From the NCBI RefSeq assembly GCF_004346035.1, contig NZ_SLZN01000020.1, positions 1 through 44,299 of the forward strand: a stretch of 44,299 nucleotides of DNA, written 5' to 3'. Source of the stretch: Acidomonas methanolica. GTDB taxonomy: Bacteria > Pseudomonadota > Alphaproteobacteria > Acetobacterales > Acetobacteraceae. Positions 38,370-44,299 of this stretch are shown here, one piece after another. Each line of letters starts with the position of its first letter. The stretch's first letter is position 1. The position numbers and the translations under genes were made by a program. The notes below the pieces were generated by a model that was not told the DNA's origin, ran no database searches, and worked only from the letters and a program-made list of their open reading frames with translations.

Positions 38370-40702
38370 GCGGTTCGACGACTCCGGCTCCTCCGGTTTG
38401 CGCCTCGGGCGGGCTGACCGAAGCAGCGGCACAAGAACGTCTTGTCGCGTTTGGGCCTAACGAAATCGTCAAGCCGCCACCTGGCGCGCTCCATGCGTTT
38501 TTCAGGCGGTTGTGGGGGCCGATCCCCTGGCTTCTTGAAGCGGCGCTTTGTCTTGAGGCCGCTCTGGGCAAGACCGTCGAACCGGCGATCATCGGCGGGT
38601 GGCTCGTCTTCAGCGCCCTTGTCGGCAGCATGCAGGAACGGCGCGCGCATGCGGCACTCGATCTGTTGCGTGGCCAGCTCCATGTGGAGGCGCGGGTTGT
38701 GCGCGGCGGAATCTGGCGTCGGATCGCAGCGCGAGACCTCGTGCCTGGTGACCGGGTGGGCCTCGCGGCGGGCGATCTGGTCCCCGCCGACTGTACGGTC
38801 GCGGCAGGTGCGGTCGAGGCGGACCAGTCGGCCTTGACGGGTGAGTCCGCCGCCGTCTCTCGCGACATTGGCGAGACGCTCTATTCCGGCTCGACGATTC
38901 GACGTGGCAGAGCGGAAGCGACCGTCACGCAGACCGGCGCGCGGAGCTATTTCGGCCGCACGGCGGAACTGGTCAGGACGGCGGGAGCCGCCAGCCACCT
39001 CGAACGATTGCTGTTCGCTGTGGTGCGACATCTTGTGAGCATCGATTCCGCATTGGCCGTGCTGCTGGTCGCGGTCGCGCTCTGGCGGGGAGAGACCCTT
39101 CTGCCGTTGATCCCCTTCTTCCTTGTGCTGCTGACCGCGACGGTGCCGATCACGATGCCGGCGGCCTTCACGGCCGCCAATGCCGTGGAGGCGCGCAACC
39201 TGGCGAAAGAGGGGGTTCTGGTGACCGGTCTGTCTTCAGTCCAGGAGGCGGCATCGCTGGACGTGCTGTGCGTGGACAAAACCGGCACGCTGACGCTGAA
39301 CCGCCAGACGATCGCGGCCGTCGTTCCGCTGGCGGGGGAGACAGAAGACGGGGTTCTCGCCTTCGCGGCCGCCGCGTGCGACGAGTCCACGCAAGGCGTG
39401 GTCGATGGCCTGATCCTCGGTCTCGCGCGAAAGCACGCCCTGACGCCGTTCACGCGGGAGACATTCATTCCGTTTGATCCGGCGGCCAAGCGGTCGGAGG
39501 CCATGCTTCGTCCGGCCCATGAGGGCGATCCGGTCCGGGTCGTTCTCGGTTCGCCGGCGGTGCTCGGGATGCTCGCCGATACGCCGCCTGATTTCACCGC
39601 GAAGGTTGAGGAACTGGCGGTCTCCGGTGCGCGACTTCTCGCCGTTGCGGCCGGAGCGGCGGATCGCCCGAGAATCCGGGGCCTTATCGCGCTCGCGGAC
39701 CCTCTGCGGCCGGATGCCGCGTCGCTCGTGGCAAAGATCGAGGCGCTCGGGATTCGGATTCTCATGGTCACGGGTGACACGCGCGCGACGGCGGAGGTCG
39801 TGGCGAAGCAGGTTGGCCTGGGGACGCGCTTCGGAGACGCCAGCCGCGATCTCGATAACTCCCTGGATTTCGACGGATTTGCCAATTTCTATCCGGAGGA
39901 GAAGTTCCGTCTCGTCAAGACGCTGCAACAGACCGGTCGAATTGTCGGCATGACCGGCGACGGGGTGAACGATGCGCCGGCGCTCAAACAGGCAGAGGTC
40001 GGCATCGCGGTGCAGGACGCATCCGACGTCGCGAAGGCGGCGGCGGGGATCGTGCTGACCCGTCCAGGGTTGGAAGGGATCGTCTCGGTCGTGTCCGGCG
40101 GGCGGCGCGTGTTCCGGCGGATGCTGACATGGACGATCACCAAGGTCGCGCGGACCGTCGAACTCGCGGCCCTGCTGACCTTCGGCTATATCGCCACCGG
40201 TTTTTTCGTCGTGCCGCTAACAATGATCGTCGTCATTACCGTGCTGAATGACATCGTCACACTCACCCTGGCGACGGACCGCGCCTGGGTTTCGCCCGCG
40301 CCGGAGCAATGGGATATCGGTCAGATTTCGCGTCGCGGGGCGGCATTGGCCGCCGGGTGGCTGATCCTGGGCTTTACGGTCCTCTGGCTGGCGCTTCACC
40401 CTTTGCATCTTCCGGTCCCGCAAATCCAGACGCTGATGTTCGTCTATCTCATGTATACGGCGCAGGTGACGATCTGGTTGACGCGCACGCCAGGGCATTT
40501 CTGGTCGCTCCCGCCCAGTGGCCCGGTGATGATGGCGACGATCGGCAATATCCTGATCGCCGGTCTGATGGCTGGCTTCGGCGTGCTGACCGCGCCCGTT
40601 TCGTTCGGCCTGCTGGCCGCCTTGCTGCTTGCCGTCCTGATTGCGGCGCTCCTGTTCGACCAGTTGGGAGGATTGAAGAACTCTCTTGTCCTGCGACCAT
40701 AG
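38366..40702 (+). CDS. P-type ATPase, plasma-membrane H+-ATPase-like (P3A)
   Basis: The 778-residue pump has an actuator motif TGES (158-161), phosphorylation site DKTGTLTLN with Asp304, nucleotide-domain segments, TGD and the hinge GDGVNDAPALKQAEVGIAV. Membrane segments include PIPWLLEAAL (M1 region) and LTATVPITMPAAFTAANAVEARNLAKEGVL (M4), which fit proton pumps of the P3A group rather than heavy-metal pumps; no CPC motif is present. ATG 38366 has AGGTG upstream. As the last gene of the enolase operon it could restore the proton gradient used by the CLC-F antiporter and countered by HF entry. The ion is inferred from family resemblance. Confidence 0.85.
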   Translation: MSGSTTPAPPVCASGGLTEAAAQERLVAFGPNEIVKPPPGALHAFFRRLWGPIPWLLEAALCLEAALGKTVEPAIIGGWLVFSALVGSMQERRAHAALDLLRGQLHVEARVVRGGIWRRIAARDLVPGDRVGLAAGDLVPADCTVAAGAVEADQSALTGESAAVSRDIGETLYSGSTIRRGRAEATVTQTGARSYFGRTAELVRTAGAASHLERLLFAVVRHLVSIDSALAVLLVAVALWRGETLLPLIPFFLVLLTATVPITMPAAFTAANAVEARNLAKEGVLVTGLSSVQEAASLDVLCVDKTGTLTLNRQTIAAVVPLAGETEDGVLAFAAAACDESTQGVVDGLILGLARKHALTPFTRETFIPFDPAAKRSEAMLRPAHEGDPVRVVLGSPAVLGMLADTPPDFTAKVEELAVSGARLLAVAAGAADRPRIRGLIALADPLRPDAASLVAKIEALGIRILMVTGDTRATAEVVAKQVGLGTRFGDASRDLDNSLDFDGFANFYPEEKFRLVKTLQQTGRIVGMTGDGVNDAPALKQAEVGIAVQDASDVAKAAAGIVLTRPGLEGIVSVVSGGRRVFRRMLTWTITKVARTVELAALLTFGYIATGFFVVPLTMIVVITVLNDIVTLTLATDRAWVSPAPEQWDIGQISRRGAALAAGWLILGFTVLWLALHPLHLPVPQIQTLMFVYLMYTAQVTIWLTRTPGHFWSLPPSGPVMMATIGNILIAGLMAGFGVLTAPVSFGLLAALLLAVLIAALLFDQLGGLKNSLVLRP

Positions 40703-40834
40703 GGGCTTTTGTGAGCGGGATGTTCGACCCGACAGAGGGGGGAGCCTCGGTTATAATCGGAGGGTTCGAAAGACCCCTTCGCGCTAAACTGTTGCCTGTG
40801 ATTCCATCCCGTGTGTTGTGATGAGGGGATGGTG

Positions 40835-40857
40835 GCATGGAGCATGCTTGTTTTTTT
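40835..40857 (+). terminator. Terminator after the P-type ATPase
   Basis: GCATG-GAG-CATGC is followed by TTG and seven T residues. A second stem, CCATCCC/GGGATGG (40804-40832), precedes it. Together they probably end the riboswitch-5 transcript before fetAB. Confidence 0.5.
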
Positions 40858-40876
40858 ACGTTGAGGAGCGGCAGTG

Positions 40877-41485
40877 ATGGAAGTCGGTCTGGAAATCAGA
40901 GGGCTGAAAAATAGTCTGGTCGGCCCATTTGATTGCGTGATGGGGCCGGGTGAATGCATCGCCGTGACCGGGCGTTCTGGCGCCGGCAAATCGCGTCTGT
41001 TACGCATGATCGCCGATCTGGACCCTCATGAAGGTGTGGTCGCATTTCGCGGCTATTTGCAGAATGAAATAGCCGCTGCCCAATGGCGCCGACAGGTTAT
41101 GTACTTCCCGGCGGAATCCGGATGGTGGTCCGACAATGTGGGCGACCATTTTGCGAACCGGGCTGAGGCAGAGCCGCTTCTGCACGCGGTCGGATTGTCG
41201 GAAGACATGTTGGGCATGAGTGTGCATCGTCTTTCCACGGGAGAGCGCCAGCGTATGGCTCTGGTGCGCGGTCTTCTGTTGCAGCCCGACGTGTTGTTGC
41301 TTGACGAGCCGTGTTCCGCGTTGGACGCGGTCATAACAGCACGGGTCGAAGAACTGCTCTCGCGCATCAGAAAGGCTGGCACGATGATCGTTCTCGTGAC
41401 GCATGACGAGGATCAGGTCAGGCGTATGGCGGATCGCCGCTTTCGGGTTTTGGAAGGGGGGCGCATCTGCGAGGACATGATATGA
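40877..41485 (+). CDS. fetA: FetA-like ABC ATPase (YbbL)
   Basis: The 202-residue ATPase has Walker A GRSGAGKS (32-39), signature LSTGERQRMAL, Walker B VLLLDEPCSALD and H-loop VTHD. The compact size and adjacency to a FetB/UPF0014 membrane protein identify the FetAB pair, reported as an iron exporter that improves resistance to oxidative stress. GAGGAGCGG precedes ATG 40877; an in-frame GTG at 40874 is less likely. The gene lies after a probable terminator, so it may not be under fluoride control. The stop overlaps fetB (ATGA). Confidence 0.82.
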   Translation: MEVGLEIRGLKNSLVGPFDCVMGPGECIAVTGRSGAGKSRLLRMIADLDPHEGVVAFRGYLQNEIAAAQWRRQVMYFPAESGWWSDNVGDHFANRAEAEPLLHAVGLSEDMLGMSVHRLSTGERQRMALVRGLLLQPDVLLLDEPCSALDAVITARVEELLSRIRKAGTMIVLVTHDEDQVRRMADRRFRVLEGGRICEDMI

Positions 41486-42282
41486 CGACGCCTAGCCTGA
41501 TGACGAATGGCGCGCTGATCGTCGCGGCTGTGCTTGTGGGGTGCGGCGTCGGATTATCGGTATGGGCTTCGCTTGGGGTGGCGCGGAACCTCCTGACGTC
41601 AGCCGTCCGAATGGCTATACAGCTTCTGCTGGTCGGCAACGTGCTCCTGTTCGTATTCACCCGCTCGTCTGTGTGGCTGACGGTATTGGTCGTGGCATGC
41701 ATGTTCGCCGCGGCAGCCTATGAAGCCGGCGCGCGGCAAACGATACGATTGCCGACGGTATGGCATTTCGCCATCGGTACTATGGCGACATTTACCGGGA
41801 CCACGGTTGCGGTTCTTACGGGATTGTTGACGGTGCTTCACCCTCACCCATGGTATCAGGCCCGGAGCGCCATTCCGATGGTAGGTCTGTTGCTCGGAAA
41901 TGTGATGAATGCGACGAGCCTCAGTATGAATGCACTGCTCTCCGACGTGTCCCGCGATCGTCGGGCCGTCGAAGCACGTATTAGCCTGGGTGCGAGCCGG
42001 TTCGGGGCCATGAGGGGCGTGATGCGGCAGGCGATCCGTACGGCGTTGCTTCCAACGTTCAACCAGATGGCGGCGGCAGGTATCATCACTTTACCCGGGA
42101 TCATGACCGGGCAGGTACTGGCCGGCATGAATCCTATTGACGCCGCGCGCTATCAGATCGTCCTCATGAGCTTGATCGTCAGTGGAAACATGATCGGCGC
42201 AACGGTGGCGGCAAGCCTGCTAACCTTGCGGCTGACCGATGCACGTGGACGTTTGCGTCTTGATCGTCTGAAAAGCGTGTAA
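41482..42282 (+). CDS. fetB: FetB-like membrane protein (UPF0014/YbbM)
   Basis: The 266-residue permease has six or seven membrane segments and the UPF0014 signatures: VRMAIQLLLVGNVLLFVF, IPMVGLLLGNVMNATSLSMNALLSDV, EARISLGASRFGAM (coupling-helix region, with a charged LGAS motif), and LPGIMTGQVLAGMNPIDAARYQIVLM. It should form the FetAB exporter with the preceding ATPase. Iron export beside a VIT1-like gene in the same island gives a second hint at metal handling. Confidence 0.85.
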   Translation: MTTPSLMTNGALIVAAVLVGCGVGLSVWASLGVARNLLTSAVRMAIQLLLVGNVLLFVFTRSSVWLTVLVVACMFAAAAYEAGARQTIRLPTVWHFAIGTMATFTGTTVAVLTGLLTVLHPHPWYQARSAIPMVGLLLGNVMNATSLSMNALLSDVSRDRRAVEARISLGASRFGAMRGVMRQAIRTALLPTFNQMAAAGIITLPGIMTGQVLAGMNPIDAARYQIVLMSLIVSGNMIGATVAASLLTLRLTDARGRLRLDRLKSV

Positions 42283-43064
42283 CGCGCTTCTAACGACGCA
42301 AAGGCCATTGTCAATTCAACGGGAAGTGCGGGGCAGTTCCAGATAAAGATACGACGAAGAATACTGGCGTAACAGATAGTCCCTCGACTTTGAGTTGAGA
42401 ACAGAAAAACCTTAGTGTTGTTGAAAGTGGGAAAGTATAGGTTTCGCAGGAAGGTAAGGATGCCCATCCCGCTTCCGTTACAGGTCGGCCATGAAGGAAA
42501 ACTTGCACGCACGCGGCATGCTCTTTTGCAGATATCCGAGTGCGAGATCTCCCCGTTATGCTTATTATGTGGGTTTGCTAGGACTGTGAGTCCGCCGCGT
42601 GAAAGATTATCCTTGCCTCGTGTTCTATCCTGAATGTGAGGATCGCATTGATGTCGAGCACGTGCTGCATGTGTGCAACGATATTTCGCTCTGGATGTGT
42701 GATCCATATAGAGAGGATGTGTAGTCCTGTGAGCGGCCGTTCCTCCGACCTGATGGTAACGATTCAGTAGAGCTAAGTTGAGCATCTGCCTTGATTTAAT
42801 GTTCTAACCTGCTGATATTACATAATTATATTGCCGCCTGAAGTGAATGTGGGTATCGGCACTTGCGTGCCCCCGCAACCATGAATTTCGTTTAAAAACA
42901 AACGCTTAGGCCGCCCATCGGGCGGCCTTTTGCGTTTCTACACCCACAACTGGAATCATATAGGAATCATTCGGCAGAGAATTCCCGCGTAGTTTCGAAA
43001 CGCGCGGGGTGTGGCGCTGGCGGCCCGGAAAGGGCACGAATCGGATTTGCCTCCCGACCCTTCG
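42283..43064. other. Largely gene-free segment
   Basis: About 780 bp with lower GC than the neighbours. Reading frames in it are short or shadow fetB. A 41-codon frame from GTG 42599 to TAG 42724 (YPCLVFYPECEDRIDVEHVLH) has no ribosome-binding site and matches no family I know; it may be a degenerate gene. A strong terminator lies at 42908-42930. I see no tRNA or recognisable insertion sequence. Confidence 0.5.
42908..42930 (+). terminator. Strong intrinsic terminator
   Basis: GGCCGCCC (42908-42915), loop ATC and GGGCGGCC (42919-42926) give an 8-bp perfect GC stem, followed by TTTT. An outer AAACGC/GCGTTT pair lengthens the symmetry and would allow function in both directions. It stands between the fetAB side and the convergent AraC-type gene. 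Confidence 0.8.
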
Positions 43065-43868
43065 TCACCGTGTCGCTTGTAACTTGTCCAGAAAATGCCG
43101 GGGCGCGAGACCGACAACGGACTTAAAGTCACGTGCAAAATGGGCTTGATCGAAGTAGCCCAATTCTGCCGCTACAGAGGCTATGGTGCCTTCGCCCTTT
43201 GCCAGACATTCGGAGGCTTCTTGGAGCCGAAATCGCCGTATCACCCATTTGGGTGGGACGCCCAGATAGTTGCGGAAAAGCCGTTGTAGAGAGCGTTCCG
43301 TCAGTCCTGATCTCATAGTGAGATCAGAGACGGAGCGTATTTCCGGGTTGTGCCGAATATGTTCGACAAGATCGCGGATATGAATAGCTTGAGGATCGGT
43401 CGCTTGTGCCGGGACGTGGAGAGCCATTTCTGCATGATATGCTTTTTCAGTCATCGATGGACTGTTGAGTATTTTTCCTATGACCTCACGATCCCAGACA
43501 GAGTTATCCAGGGGAAATGTTCTGTCCGTGATTTTATGAGCGGGAGTGCTATCAAATTGTCGAAACATGGCAGGGCGGAATTTGATACCGAAAACTTCGC
43601 CACATCCATGTAAGCGTCGAATGAATTTCTTCCGAACGATTCCTACGACTGTCGCTTCCTGCTTCTCGAACACGACGTGAATTGATGGGTACGACAGGAC
43701 TTCAGACGTTTGCTCTTCTTCGGTATCCCATTGGACCCACCAAAAATGTTCAACCACCGGAGACAACTCGTCTGACGGTAAAATTCTCCCGGTTTTAATA
43801 CCCGCAGGAAAGGAGAGAATGGCGCGATCCAAAGAGGGGGAAGCTTCTGTCGGGTTTTTACAAGCCAT
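43065..43868 (-). CDS. AraC-family transcriptional regulator
   Basis: The 267-residue regulator has an N-terminal effector domain (about 20-150, with ELSPVVEHFWWVQWDTEEEQ and VFGIKFRPAMFRQF, resembling DUF6597). The C-terminal AraC double helix-turn-helix spans about 165-262 (SVSDLTMRSGLTERSLQRLFRNYLGVPPKWVIRRFRLQEASECL, then VAAELGYFDQAHFARDFKSVVGLAPRHF). It is divergent from an SRPBCC gene 49 bp away, a common regulator-target arrangement. The ligand is unknown. Confidence 0.85.
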   Translation of the reverse strand: MACKNPTEASPSLDRAILSFPAGIKTGRILPSDELSPVVEHFWWVQWDTEEEQTSEVLSYPSIHVVFEKQEATVVGIVRKKFIRRLHGCGEVFGIKFRPAMFRQFDSTPAHKITDRTFPLDNSVWDREVIGKILNSPSMTEKAYHAEMALHVPAQATDPQAIHIRDLVEHIRHNPEIRSVSDLTMRSGLTERSLQRLFRNYLGVPPKWVIRRFRLQEASECLAKGEGTIASVAAELGYFDQAHFARDFKSVVGLAPRHFLDKLQATR

Positions 43869-43917
43869 CGTTCGACTTTGAACCTAATTTTTTCATTCCG
43901 TGTTTGAGGATAGCGCG

Positions 43918-44238
43918 ATGCATGAAAGATCTGCCACCATTCTGATTAAAGCGCCCCATACTGTGGTTTGGGATGCCCTGACCTCTCCATCGCAGATCGA
44001 GCGCTATTTCTTCGGTACTAAGCTGACCACGGATTGGCTGATCGACTCGCCGATGACGTTTCGGGGGGATTATCAGGGTAAGACCTACGAGGATCGAGGC
44101 ACGGTTCTGACCTTCGATCCGCCGACAGGTCTCTCCTATAGCTACTGGTCGAGTTTTTCAGGCACGGAAGATCTACCGGCCACGCGGCTGATTATTCGGT
44201 ATGTCCTAGAGCGTTTTCTGCACGAACTGAATCGTTAG
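43918..44238 (+). pseudogene. SRPBCC/AHSA1-like protein, probably truncated by an insertion
   Basis: From ATG 43918 the product (MHERSATILIKAPHTVVWDALTSPSQIERYFFGTKLTTDW) fits the AHSA1/START-like (SRPBCC) family up to about residue 88 (YWSSFSGTEDLPA). The family normally continues for another 50 or so residues through a long C-terminal helix. Here the frame ends after TRLIIRYVLERFLHELNR, and the sequence from about 44205 resembles an insertion-sequence end. The gene therefore appears interrupted. GAGGATAGCG before the ATG is a suitable ribosome-binding site. It is divergent from the AraC-type gene. Confidence 0.6.
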
Positions 44239-44299
44239 GGATTCCCCTTGGCGGCGTGATCTGATTCAAGATGAGAGCCGGGAAGGGGGCTGGCTTTGG
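44208..44299. mobile_element. Possible left end of an insertion sequence (IS5/IS1031-like)
   Basis: After CCTAG at about 44205-44209 the sequence departs from the SRPBCC reading and continues GAGCGTTTTCTGCACGAAC up to an A/T-poor region with CTGATTCAAGATGAGAGCC, reminiscent of the leader of an IS5-family transposase gene in acetic acid bacteria. A CTAG target would match the YTAR preference of some IS5 members. Only the edge is present, so the identity is tentative. Confidence 0.3.

Noticed and set aside
40720-40770. Possible sixth fluoride riboswitch before fetAB
   Set aside because: GGAG and GGTTATAATCGG stretches look suggestive, but the AACCGCC and GGCTGATGA signatures are absent.
42599-42724. 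41-codon frame YPCLVFYPECEDRIDVEH... in the gene-free segment
   Set aside because: GTG start without a ribosome-binding site and no recognised family; kept only as a possible degenerate remnant.
42153-42785. 210-codon minus-strand frame over the end of fetB and the gene-free segment
   Set aside because: Overlaps fetB, has no family match and an odd composition; it is probably chance.
42940-42985. TAGGAATCAT sequence resembling the 3' strand of a minus-strand fluoride riboswitch
   Set aside because: Only the short TAGGAATCAT match is present; no CAGCC, GGCGGTT or P1 sequence follows, so it is coincidental.

Overview
The window looks like part of a conjugative plasmid or integrative element of an acetic acid bacterium (Acetobacteraceae, Alphaproteobacteria). 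The evidence is high GC, alphaproteobacterial-type tra/trb genes with DUF2285, DUF2840, DUF736 and DUF2274 companions, a RepA-type initiator, and an AlgE-like outer-membrane protein. The species call is inference. No tRNA, rRNA or CRISPR array was seen.

Layout. 1-300: right end of an inserted element, marked by clustered TTATGCGG/CCGCATAA repeats, that has cut off the 5' part of a DUF736 gene. 640-3323: a small gene, a frameshifted DUF6499/DUF2285 gene, an AlpA-like HTH gene and repA, whose 3' end appears to carry the replication origin (DnaA box, three iteron-like repeats, A/T-rich tract). 3320-7827: DUF2840, traF, DUF736, a lytic transglycosylase, a possible oriT and the relaxase. 7876-9417: a HigBA-like toxin-antitoxin pair on the minus strand, then an XRE regulator divergent from a short DUF2285 gene. 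9537-21500: traG, a ribbon-helix-helix gene, trbB-C-D-E-J-L-F-G-I and DUF2274, mostly overlapping at ATGA junctions; no parA or trbK is visible. 21427-23894: an A/T-richer block with a LysR regulator, an orphan ABC ATPase and a DUF190-like gene.

23.9-40.7 kb is a fluoride-response island. Five fluoride (crcB-motif) riboswitches, each with a TTGAC -35 element 36-39 nt upstream, head five transcription units: clcF with a DUF190-like gene (minus); histidine phosphatase, DUF211 and a VIT1-like membrane protein (plus); uspA and crcB/fluC (minus); an AlgE-like porin and a second histidine phosphatase (minus); and enolase, dynamin-like GTPase, two MutS-like ATPases and a P-type ATPase (plus). Two recognised fluoride exporters, a fluoride-sensitive glycolytic enzyme and a probable proton pump sit next to proteins with no established fluoride role. 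In an acid habitat HF would enter by diffusion, so such a large array is plausible.

The most novel part is the GTPase-MutS-MutS trio. The GTPase carries a duplicated C-x2-C...C-x2-H module, and the two MutS-like proteins are paralogues that lack the mismatch-recognition domain and share an Asp-to-Asn change in Walker B. Also notable are three riboswitches with an extra covarying hairpin, and downstream GGAG elements that can pair with the riboswitch 3' strand and in some cases overlap Shine-Dalgarno sequences.

40.8-44.3 kb: a candidate terminator, fetAB-like iron-export genes, about 780 bp without convincing genes, an AraC-type regulator, and a divergent SRPBCC gene that seems to be cut by another insertion sequence at the right edge.
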